Source: Microbacterium sp. Leaf288 (GTDB lineage: Bacteria > Actinomycetota > Actinomycetes > Actinomycetales > Microbacteriaceae). From it: a DNA stretch of 64,000 nt. The notes under the pieces were generated by a model. It saw nothing but the letters and a program-made list of their open reading frames with translations, ran no database searches and had not been told where the DNA came from. Positions 8,354 to 15,559 of the stretch are shown here, piece after piece. The stretch's first letter is position 1. Each line of letters begins with the position of its first letter. A program made the translations under genes and the position numbers. The DNA lies in NCBI RefSeq assembly GCF_001422925.1, contig NZ_LMNI01000010.1:1103542-1167541 (forward strand), read 5' to 3'.

Positions 8354-9814
8354 ATGAACTCGACCGGATCGATCCCCGCAGACGCGTTCTCCCTCCGGAG
8401 CCCGTACGGGCGACGAGCGATCGGCCTGTCGGTCGCGGCCGCGGTCGGCGGCTTCCTGTTCGGCTTCGACTCGTCGGTGATCAACGGCGCCGTCGACTCG
8501 ATCTCCCAGGACTTCGCACTCAACGACGTCATCACCGGCTTCGTCGTCGCGATCGCCCTGCTCGGCTGCGCCGTCGGCGCGATCATCGCGGGCAACCTGT
8601 CGGACCGCTGGGGGCGCCTCAGGGTGATGTTCCTCGGCGCCATCATGTTCTTCGTCAGCTCCATCGGCGCCGGACTCGCGTTCTCGGCATGGGATCTGGC
8701 GCTGTGGCGCGTCGTCGGCGGTCTGGGCATCGGCATCGCGTCGGTCGTCGCCCCCGCCTACATCGCCGAGATCGCGCCCCGCCAGATCCGCGGCGGACTG
8801 GCGTCGCTGCAGCAGCTCGCGATCACGCTCGGCATCTTCGCGGCGCTCCTGTCGGACGCGCTCCTCGCGAACTCCGCCGGCGGCGCCGACAACGTGCTCT
8901 GGTTCGGCCTGGAGGCCTGGCGCTGGATGTTCCTCGTCGGGGTGATCCCGTCCGCGGTCTACGGCATCCTGTCGTTCACCCTCCCGGAGTCGCCGCGATA
9001 CCTGATCGCGAAGGGCCGGTACGACCAGGCGCGCGAGATCTTCGCCCGGCTGGTGCCGCCGGCCGACCTCGACCACACCATCCGCGACCTGCAGACCGCG
9101 ATCGAGACCGACCGCAAGAACGCGGGTGTGTCGCTGCGCGGGCCGGTGCTCGGTCTTCAGCGCATCGTCTGGGTGGGCATCATCCTGTCGGTGTTCCAGC
9201 AGTTCGTCGGCATCAACGTGATCTTCTACTACTCGACGAGCCTGTGGCAGTCCGTCGGCTTCGACGAGAGCGATTCGTTCACGATCAGCGTCGTGACGTC
9301 GATCACGAACGTCCTCGTGACGCTCGTCGCGATCTTCCTGGTCGACCGCGTCGGGCGAAAGCCGATCCTGCTGACGGGCTCGGTGATGATGGCGGTGTCG
9401 CTCGGCCTGATGGCGATCTCGTTCGTGTTCTCCGAGACGGACGCCGAGGGAGCGGTCACGCTGCCCGCCCCGTGGGGGCCGATCGCGCTCGTCGCGGCGA
9501 ACGTCTTCGTCGTCGGCTTCGGCGCCTCGTGGGGCCCGCTGGTGTGGGTGCTGCTCGGCGAGATCTTCCCGAGCCGCATCCGCGGCAAGGCCCTGGGCGT
9601 GGCCGCGGGCGCGCAGTGGATCGCGAACTTCCTCATCACGATCTCGTTCCCGGCGATGTCGTCGTGGTCGCTGCCGCTGACGTACAGCATGTACGCCGCG
9701 TTCGCGGCGCTGTCGTTCTTCTACGTCCTGTTCCGGATCCCGGAGACCAAGGGCATGGACATCGAGCAGACGGAGACGCTGTTCCTCCGCAAGGACGCGA
9801 AGACCGCCAGCTGA
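8354..9814 (+). CDS. MFS sugar porter (sugar/H+ symporter family)
   Basis: This is a 486-residue inner-membrane transporter with twelve predicted hydrophobic segments. Sugar-porter signatures are clear: GFLFGFDSSVINGA in TM1, the DRWGR loop between TM2 and TM3, PAYIAEIAP in TM4, PESPRYLI before the central loop, QQFVGINVIFYYS in TM7 and the VDRVGRKP repeat loop, then PETKG at the C terminus. The closest known types carry glucose, xylose or galactose with protons; I cannot tell which sugar. The start ATG 8354 is chosen because the conserved N terminus begins there; the open frame upstream runs through the promoter gap. It forms a plus-strand pair with the next MFS gene, 48 bases downstream, and interrupts the minus-strand core block. 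Confidence 0.9.
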   Translation: MNSTGSIPADAFSLRSPYGRRAIGLSVAAAVGGFLFGFDSSVINGAVDSISQDFALNDVITGFVVAIALLGCAVGAIIAGNLSDRWGRLRVMFLGAIMFFVSSIGAGLAFSAWDLALWRVVGGLGIGIASVVAPAYIAEIAPRQIRGGLASLQQLAITLGIFAALLSDALLANSAGGADNVLWFGLEAWRWMFLVGVIPSAVYGILSFTLPESPRYLIAKGRYDQAREIFARLVPPADLDHTIRDLQTAIETDRKNAGVSLRGPVLGLQRIVWVGIILSVFQQFVGINVIFYYSTSLWQSVGFDESDSFTISVVTSITNVLVTLVAIFLVDRVGRKPILLTGSVMMAVSLGLMAISFVFSETDAEGAVTLPAPWGPIALVAANVFVVGFGASWGPLVWVLLGEIFPSRIRGKALGVAAGAQWIANFLITISFPAMSSWSLPLTYSMYAAFAALSFFYVLFRIPETKGMDIEQTETLFLRKDAKTAS

Positions 9815-9862
9815 CGCACCCCCGGTGAAGGAGAGGTCCGCCACTGCTCCTAGGATGGCGGG

Positions 9863-11167
9863 ATGCCTTCGCTCGGGGAACTGATCGCACCGCGGCGCCT
9901 CGGAACGGACTTCCGGTGGCTGCTCGCGTCGTCGTGGACCAGCAACCTCGGCGACGGCATCGCGCTCGCGGCCGCTCCGCTGCTGATCGCGTCGCTCACG
10001 TCGTCGCCGGTCCTCGTGGCGGCGGGCGCCATGATGCAGTTCCTGCCGTGGCTCCTCTTCGGCCTCCTCGCGGGCGCCGTCGCCGACCACCACGACCGGC
10101 GCCGCCTCGTGATGCTGGCGAACGGCCTGCGCGCGGTGATCGTGGCCGTGCTCGTGGCGTTCCTCGTCAGCGGGCAGGCCACCGTGTGGCTGGTGCTGGC
10201 CGTGGCGTTCCTGTACGGCACCGCCGAGGTCTTCGCCGATTCAGCCGGCAGCACGCTGCTGCCGATGCTGGTGAAGCCGGCGGACCTCGGCATCGGCAAC
10301 GCCCGCATGCAGGCGGGCTACCTCGTCGCGAACCAGCTCGCCGGGCCTCCGCTCGGCGCCTTCCTCTTCGCGGTGGGCTCGTTCTGGCCGTTCGTGCTGC
10401 AGGTGCTGTGCGTGGCGCTCGCGGTGCTGCTCATCTCCCGGATCGCGCGCACGCCGGTGCCCGAGCACCCGGACTCGGAGCGCGGGACCAAGGCGCACGC
10501 CATCCGCGAGGGACTGCAGTGGCTGCGCCACAACGCACCGGTGCGCACGCTCGTCATCATCATCCTGGTGTTCAACGTCACCTGGGCCGCCCCCTGGGGT
10601 GTGCTCGTGCTCTACGCCACGGAGCACCTGGGAATGGGACCGGTCGGCTACGGCGCCCTCACGACCGCGGCCGCGCTCGGCGGCATCGTCGCGATCTTCA
10701 GCTTCGGCCGGCTCGAGAAGCACGTGTCGTTCTCGACGCTCATGCGGGTGTGCCTGTCGCTCGAGGTGCTCATGCACCTGTCGTTCGCCCTCACCACGTC
10801 ACCGGCGGTGGCCTTCGTGATCATGTTCGGCTTCGGCCTGTACGCGTTCGTGTGGGGCACCATCTCGACGACCGTCCGCCAGCGCCTCGTGCCGATGGAG
10901 CTGCAGGGCCGCATCGCATCGGTGAACATGGTCGGCGTCTTCGGCGGCCTCGTGATCGGGCAGTTCATCGGCGGCATCCTCGCCCAGGTGTGGGGACTCA
11001 CCGCTCCCTGGTGGTTCGCCTTCGGCGGCTCGCTCATCACGCTGCTGCTCGTGTGGCGGTCGATCTCCCACATCGCAGCCGCGAAACCGGTGCTGGATGA
11101 CGAGTCCGCGAAGGAGGTCGCCGAGGAGGACGAACCCGGCGCGGGCGGGCTCCCTCTGATCGACTGA
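9863..11167 (+). CDS. MFS exporter, MFS_3 / DHA3 group
   Basis: This is a 434-residue membrane protein with twelve hydrophobic segments of the group that includes macrolide-efflux and siderophore-export (EntS-like) proteins. Typical features are DFRWLLASSWTSNLGDGIALAAAPLL at the start (shown here only in outline), the ADHHDRRRL loop after TM2, FADSAGSTLLPML in TM4, and a cytosolic acidic tail. The ATG at 9863 gives a standard N terminus. It lies 48 bases after the sugar porter and may be co-transcribed. It converges on the nudix gene with 48 bases between the stops. Substrate is unknown; the acidic, Glu-rich C terminus (about 25 residues) is not conserved in the family as far as I know. Confidence 0.85.
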   Translation: MPSLGELIAPRRLGTDFRWLLASSWTSNLGDGIALAAAPLLIASLTSSPVLVAAGAMMQFLPWLLFGLLAGAVADHHDRRRLVMLANGLRAVIVAVLVAFLVSGQATVWLVLAVAFLYGTAEVFADSAGSTLLPMLVKPADLGIGNARMQAGYLVANQLAGPPLGAFLFAVGSFWPFVLQVLCVALAVLLISRIARTPVPEHPDSERGTKAHAIREGLQWLRHNAPVRTLVIIILVFNVTWAAPWGVLVLYATEHLGMGPVGYGALTTAAALGGIVAIFSFGRLEKHVSFSTLMRVCLSLEVLMHLSFALTTSPAVAFVIMFGFGLYAFVWGTISTTVRQRLVPMELQGRIASVNMVGVFGGLVIGQFIGGILAQVWGLTAPWWFAFGGSLITLLLVWRSISHIAAAKPVLDDESAKEVAEEDEPGAGGLPLID

Positions 11168-11195
11168 CAACTGTCACCGCGCCGAGCCAAGGGCT

Positions 11196-11213
11196 TCCCG
11201 CCGAGACGCGGGA
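11196..11213. terminator. Short hairpin between convergent genes
   Basis: TCCCGC-CGAGAC-GCGGGA forms a 6-bp GC stem with a 6-base loop in the 48-base gap between the stops of the MFS exporter and the nudix gene. The position suits a bidirectional terminator. There is no U tract, which is common in high-GC actinobacteria. Confidence 0.4.
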
Positions 11214-11215
11214 CC

Positions 11216-11758
11216 TCACCCAAGGTGTCGGCGCGAATCCCCTGTGTCGACGAGTTCGGCCAGGCGGTCGCCTAACTGCGCGAGCCGAGGCACCCACGGG
11301 TCGGCCATCTCGCCCGCGTCGCCGCGGCGCAGCGCTTCGGCGAACGGGACCCATTCGCTCTCGCAGACCTCTTCGGGGTCGAGCACGACCGGCGGATCCC
11401 CCGGCACATGCGCGGCGTACAGATCGAACAGCGCCGTCGCCTCGACGACCCGCCCCACCAAGACCAGCTGCGCCACCTGGAGCGGCACGCCTGCCTCCTC
11501 GTGCAGTTCGCGCACCGCGCCCTCGGCGCTGGTCTCGCCCGCGAGGGCGCTTCCCGCGGGGAACTCCCACGACAGCGGGTAGTCCTTGATCGCGGCGCGC
11601 CGGGTCATCAGCACCCGGCCGTCGCCCCGCACGAGGCAGACCGAGGCGACGATGTGGAAGCGCCCGAGCGGGAAGTCAGGGTCGCCGCGGCGGTGCGTGA
11701 TGCCGATCGGATGGCCGTCGGCATCCGTCACGTCCCACAGCTCGCCGTCGATGATCAG
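11216..11758 (-). CDS. NUDIX hydrolase
   Basis: This is a cytosolic NUDIX-domain hydrolase of about 180 residues. The N terminus resembles the YfcD/IDI-like group (ELWDVTDADGHPIGITHRRGD), and the Nudix box reads GSALAGETSAEGAVRELHEEAG, with the catalytic REL-EE-G core intact. Nucleoside-diphosphate derivatives are the expected substrates. The start is uncertain: homologues include the ELWDV segment, yet no ATG or GTG lies in frame before it. The best candidate is CTG 11758, whose last bases overlap the tatD stop (CTGA). The next in-frame choice is GTG 11731, which would remove nine residues. The overlap implies translational coupling to tatD. Confidence 0.8.
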   Translation of the reverse strand: MIIDGELWDVTDADGHPIGITHRRGDPDFPLGRFHIVASVCLVRGDGRVLMTRRAAIKDYPLSWEFPAGSALAGETSAEGAVRELHEEAGVPLQVAQLVLVGRVVEATALFDLYAAHVPGDPPVVLDPEEVCESEWVPFAEALRRGDAGEMADPWVPRLAQLGDRLAELVDTGDSRRHLG

Positions 11759-12666
11759 TCCTCGAACGCCCCGTAGACCTCGAGCGTGTTGGCCGCGATC
11801 TGCGCGCACAGCTCGTCGACGTCGACGCCGAGCTCGGCGGCCATGTACCGCAGCGTCACCGGGATCAGATAGGGCGCGTTCGGCCGGCCACGATGCGGGG
11901 TCGGCGTCAGGAACGGGGCATCCGTCTCGACCAGGATCCGCTCGCGCGGGATCACCGCGAGCGCATCGCGGAGGTTCTGGGCGTTGTTGAAGGTCACGTT
12001 GCCGGCGAACGACAGCCAGTAGCCGCGCTCGCCCGCGATGCGCGCCATGTCGGCGTCGCCCGAGAAGCAGTGGAAGACCGTGCGGTCCGGAGCGCCGACG
12101 CGCTCGAGCGTCTCGAGCACGGCGTCGTGCGCGTCGCGGTCGTGGATCTGCATCGCGATGCCGTGCTTCTTCGCGAGGGCGATGTGCGCTTCGAAGCTCT
12201 CGAACTGCGCGGGCCGGCCGTCCTCGTCGGTGCGGAAGAAGTCCAGGCCGGTCTCGCCGATCGCCCGCACGCGCGGCTGCGCGGCGAGCTCGTCGATCAC
12301 CGCGATCGCCTCGTCGAGGCGTCCGGCGGCCTGGTACGCAGGTGCCTCGTTCGGGTGGATGGCGACTGCCGCGAGCACACGGGGGTGGGATGCTGCCGCC
12401 CACGCCGACCAGCGGCTCGAGTCGATGTCGCCTCCGGCCTGCACGACGCCGACCACGCCGACCTCGCCCGCGCGCGCGAGCTGCTCGTCGAGCGACAGGC
12501 CGACGCCGTCCTCGATCTCGAGGTGCGCGTGGTTGTCGTACACCGGCACCGCGAGCGGCTCCGGCGCCGCCGGATACGTGACGTCGCGCGACCCCTTCTC
12601 GCGGGTGCGCACGTACTGCGACGGGTCGGAACCCGCCTCGGGGTACGGAACCGGCGGTGCCGCCAT
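11755..12666 (-). CDS. tatD: TatD-family metal-dependent DNase
   Basis: TatD proteins are TIM-barrel metal-dependent nucleases (3'-5' exonuclease, DNA repair or quality control). The 303-residue product has the N-terminal D-N-H-A-H metal motif (usually DxHxH), the GETGLDFF motif, QIHDRDA, the FHCFSGD motif, and VETDAPFLTP with NAPYLIP near the C terminus. An extra N-terminal segment of about 40 residues precedes the barrel. ATG 12666 overlaps the metG stop as TGATG, so translation is coupled to metG. The metG-tatD neighbourhood is conserved in actinobacteria. The usual rpf gene downstream is absent; a nudix gene follows instead. Confidence 0.92.
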   Translation of the reverse strand: MAAPPVPYPEAGSDPSQYVRTREKGSRDVTYPAAPEPLAVPVYDNHAHLEIEDGVGLSLDEQLARAGEVGVVGVVQAGGDIDSSRWSAWAAASHPRVLAAVAIHPNEAPAYQAAGRLDEAIAVIDELAAQPRVRAIGETGLDFFRTDEDGRPAQFESFEAHIALAKKHGIAMQIHDRDAHDAVLETLERVGAPDRTVFHCFSGDADMARIAGERGYWLSFAGNVTFNNAQNLRDALAVIPRERILVETDAPFLTPTPHRGRPNAPYLIPVTLRYMAAELGVDVDELCAQIAANTLEVYGAFED

Positions 12667-14246
12667 CAGACCGACTGCTCGACGCGCGGGAACAGCGGCG
12701 CGAGGCCGTTCACGCTGGAGCCCGGCGTCAGCACGCCCCACGTGCCCGCCTCGCGGATCGGCTGGTCCTCGAGGCGTCCGATCGACTCGGCCGCACCGAG
12801 CGCGATCCAGAGCTTCTCGGTCGAGACGGGCATCACCGGCGACAGCAGGACCGCGAGGGCCCGCAGCCCTTCGGCGGCGGTGTAGAGCACCGTGCCGAGA
12901 CGCTCGCGCTGGGCGTCGTCCTTGGCGAGCGCCCACGGCTCGTTCTCGGTGATGTACAGGTTGAGCGCGTCGACGATCGTCCAGATCGCGTGGATCGCCT
13001 CATCGATGCGGAACCGCTCGATCGCCGCGTCCGCGTGGGCGGCAGCATCCGCCACCGTCTTCTGGATGTGCAGGTCGGCGTCGGTGTACGCGGCTGCCGG
13101 GGGCACGACGCCCTCGTAGTACCGCTCGATCATCGCTGTCGTGCGCGAGGCGAGGTTGCCGAAGCCGTTCGCGAGCTCGGCCTGGTAGCGGGCGGAGAGG
13201 TCCTCCCACGAGAACGAGCCGTCCTGGCCGAACGCGATCGCCGACAGGAAGTAGAACCGGTAGGCGTCCGAGCCGAAGACGTCGGTGATCTCGGTCGGCG
13301 CGATGCCGGTGAGCTTCGACTTCGACATCTTCTCGCCGCCGACGAGCAGCCAGCCGTGCGCGAAGACGCCGCGCGGGACCTCGAGTCCTGCGGCCATCAG
13401 CATCGCCGGCCAGATGACCGCGTGGAAGCGCAGGATGTCCTTGCCGACGATGTGGTACGCCGGCCAGCGGCGGGCGAACTCCTCGGGGTCCTCGCCGTAG
13501 CCGATCGCGGTGGCGTAGTTGAGGAGCGCATCGACCCACACGTAGATGACGTGCGACTCGTCCCACGGGAGCGGGATGCCCCAGTCGAACGCCGAGCGCG
13601 AGATCGACAGGTCCTTGAGGCCGTTCTTCACGAACGAGACGACCTCGTTGCGCGCCGACTCGGGGCGCACGAAATCGGGAACCGTGGAGTAGAGCTCGAG
13701 CAGCTTGTCCTGGAACTCGCTGAGCTTGAAGAAGTAGTTCTTCTCCTGTAACAGCTCGAGGGGCTTCGAGTGGATGGCGCAGACCTTCAGGCCCTCGAAC
13801 GCGCCGGTGCCGTCGACGATCTCGGACTCGGGCTTGAACTCCTCGCAGCCCACGCAGTACAGCGCCTCGTACTCGCCGGCGTAGATGTAGCCGCGGTCGT
13901 AGATCGCCTGCACGAACTGCTGCACGCGCTCCTCGTGGCGCTGCTGCGTCGTGCGGATGAAGTCGTCGTTGGCGACGTCGAGCGTCTTCAGCAGCGGGAA
14001 CCACGCCTCGGTGACGAGCTTGTCGACCCACTCCTGGGGCGTCACGTTGTTCGCCGACGCGGCGCGCATCATCTTCTGGCCGTGCTCGTCGGTGCCCGTC
14101 AGCATCCAGGTGTCGTCGCCCGCCTGGCGGTGCCAGCGCGCGAGGGTGTCGACTGCCACGGTGGTGTAGCCGTGGCCGATGTGGGGCACGTCGCTCGGAT
14201 AGTAGATCGGCGTCGTGATGTAGAAGGACGAGGGGCCGGAAGTCAC
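12666..14246 (-). CDS. metG: Methionyl-tRNA synthetase
   Basis: MetRS charges tRNA-Met for initiation and elongation. The 526-residue cytosolic enzyme shows the class I signatures HIGH (about residues 22-25, in DVPHIGHGY) and KMSKSK, with TGTDEHGQK between them. The CVGCEEF segment holds one Cys pair, and a second Cys lies downstream at LKVCAIH, so the zinc-knuckle region is reduced as in other actinobacterial MetRS. The anticodon-binding helical domain follows (ENEPWALAKD). There is no C-terminal tRNA-binding domain, consistent with the short type. The ATG at 14246 begins directly before the SFYITTPIYY strand. It is the first gene of the overlapping metG-tatD-nudix operon. Confidence 0.97.
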   Translation of the reverse strand: MTSGPSSFYITTPIYYPSDVPHIGHGYTTVAVDTLARWHRQAGDDTWMLTGTDEHGQKMMRAASANNVTPQEWVDKLVTEAWFPLLKTLDVANDDFIRTTQQRHEERVQQFVQAIYDRGYIYAGEYEALYCVGCEEFKPESEIVDGTGAFEGLKVCAIHSKPLELLQEKNYFFKLSEFQDKLLELYSTVPDFVRPESARNEVVSFVKNGLKDLSISRSAFDWGIPLPWDESHVIYVWVDALLNYATAIGYGEDPEEFARRWPAYHIVGKDILRFHAVIWPAMLMAAGLEVPRGVFAHGWLLVGGEKMSKSKLTGIAPTEITDVFGSDAYRFYFLSAIAFGQDGSFSWEDLSARYQAELANGFGNLASRTTAMIERYYEGVVPPAAAYTDADLHIQKTVADAAAHADAAIERFRIDEAIHAIWTIVDALNLYITENEPWALAKDDAQRERLGTVLYTAAEGLRALAVLLSPVMPVSTEKLWIALGAAESIGRLEDQPIREAGTWGVLTPGSSVNGLAPLFPRVEQSV

Positions 14247-14348
14247 CCGACGAGTCTAGTCAGCGCGGATGCCCCGGCCGCCGCTGTGACCGGACGCCCT
14301 CGTCCGCACCCCGAGAAGGGGTCGGACGTAACACTCGGGCGTGTCGGG

Positions 14349-15347
14349 TCAGGCGCTGTCTCGGACGACCAGCGTCGTCGGGAGCGTGATTGGCTCGGGC
14401 GCCGCGCCGGCGATCACGTCCAGGAGCGTCGACACCATCTCGCTGCTCAGGCGCTCCCAGGGCTGGCGCATCGTCGTGAGCGCGGGCTCATGCGTCGCGG
14501 CGAGACCGGAGTCGTCGAAACCCGCCACCGCGATGTCGTCCGGCACGCGAAGGCCGGCCTTGCGCAGCGTCGCGATGGCGCCGGCGGCCATCATGTCGCT
14601 GGCGGCGAAGACCGCGTCGATGTCGCGCGTGCGCTCCAGCAGGCGCGCCATCGCGAGAGCGCCGGACTCCTGGCTGTAGTCGCCCTCTTCGACGAGGACG
14701 GGGTCGAAGTCGTCGCCCATCTCCTCCTCGAAGCCGACGAGGCGGAATCTGCCTCCCGGCGTGTCGTGGGGGCCGGCGATCATCGCGATGCGGCGGTGTC
14801 CGCGGCCGCGGAGATACCGCGTCATCTCGCGGGCGGAGGCGATCTCGTCGACCGAGACCGTCGGCACCTGGGCCTCATGACCGAGCGGGATGCCGCAGCA
14901 CACGGTGGGCACGCCCGCCTCGAGCAGCTCGTCGACGAGCGGGTCGGATTCGTGCGACGAGATCAGGAGCACGCCGTCGACGTGCCCGGCGCTCACGAAG
15001 TGGGCGACGTTGGCGCGCTCCGCCGGCGTGCCCGCAACCAGCAGCACGAGCGTCATGGAGCGCTGCGCGAGAGCCTCGGCCGCGCCGCGCAGGAGGAGCG
15101 CGAACGTCGGGTCCTGGAAGAGCAGGTGCTGCGGCTCGGTGAGCAGGAACGCGAGGGAGCCCGCCCGCCCGGTGGCGAGGCTCCGCGCCGCGTGGTTCGC
15201 GGTGTACCCGGTGCGCCGGATCGCCTCCTCGACGGCCACCCGCGCGTCGGGCGACACCCAGTGCCCGCCGTTGATCACCCGCGACACGGTGCCGCGCGAG
15301 ACGCCGGCGGCCGCAGCGACATCGCGGATCGTCGGTTTGCGTCGCAC
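14349..15347 (-). CDS. LacI-family transcriptional repressor of the galactan locus
   Basis: This is a 332-residue LacI-type regulator: an N-terminal helix-turn-helix (IRDVAAAAGVSRGTVSRVINGG, hinge helix ending near residue 60) and a periplasmic-binding-like effector domain with DGVLLISS, AMIAGP, DAVFAASDMMA and AGFDDSG motifs. The start GTG 15347 is preferred over GTG 15365, because GGGGAG lies 9 bases upstream of it and the HTH then begins at the usual position. It is divergent from the GH42 gene, and the shared promoter region holds two perfect 16-bp palindromes, the likely operators. By analogy with GanR-type repressors, galactobiose or galacto-oligosaccharides would release it. Effector identity is inferred from the neighbours only. 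Confidence 0.92.
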   Translation of the reverse strand: MRRKPTIRDVAAAAGVSRGTVSRVINGGHWVSPDARVAVEEAIRRTGYTANHAARSLATGRAGSLAFLLTEPQHLLFQDPTFALLLRGAAEALAQRSMTLVLLVAGTPAERANVAHFVSAGHVDGVLLISSHESDPLVDELLEAGVPTVCCGIPLGHEAQVPTVSVDEIASAREMTRYLRGRGHRRIAMIAGPHDTPGGRFRLVGFEEEMGDDFDPVLVEEGDYSQESGALAMARLLERTRDIDAVFAASDMMAAGAIATLRKAGLRVPDDIAVAGFDDSGLAATHEPALTTMRQPWERLSSEMVSTLLDVIAGAAPEPITLPTTLVVRDSA

Positions 15348-15419
15348 GGACGTCGTCTCCCCCACGACGAGCGACTCTACCCCCGTGACGGGGCGATTCG
15401 CGCGCAGACACGATCGCGA

Positions 15420-15435
15420 CTGTGACCGGTCACAG
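15420..15435. promoter_or_regulatory. LacI operator O1
   Basis: CTGTGACCGGTCACAG is a perfect 16-bp palindrome with the central CG typical of LacI-family sites. The identity with the second copy extends to GA on the left side. It lies 72 bases upstream of the repressor start and could serve autoregulation. The palindrome GTTACGTAAC (15435-15444) abuts it. Confidence 0.85.
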
Positions 15436-15488
15436 TTACGTAACGGTTCCCGGGCGGAGCCTGCGTCGAGGCATCCGTCCGAGTAAGA

Positions 15489-15504
15489 CTGTGACCGGTC
15501 ACAG
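15489..15504. promoter_or_regulatory. LacI operator O2
   Basis: This is a second identical copy of CTGTGACCGGTCACAG, centred 69 bp from the first and ending 55 bases before the GH42 start. The pair suggests cooperative or looped repression of the divergent promoters. Confidence 0.85.
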
Positions 15505-15559
15505 CCACCGCCGCGACCGAAGCGCACTGCACGAACTGCACCGACCCGATGGAGCGTCC

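Noticed and set aside
14284..14293. CTGTGACCGG, a partial copy of the LacI operator upstream of metG
   Set aside because: Only 10 of 16 bases are present and the second half-site is missing, so it is most likely chance.
15422..15559. N-terminal extension of the GH42 gene beginning at the operator
   Set aside because: It would translate through both operators and has no family match; a good ribosome site precedes ATG 15560.
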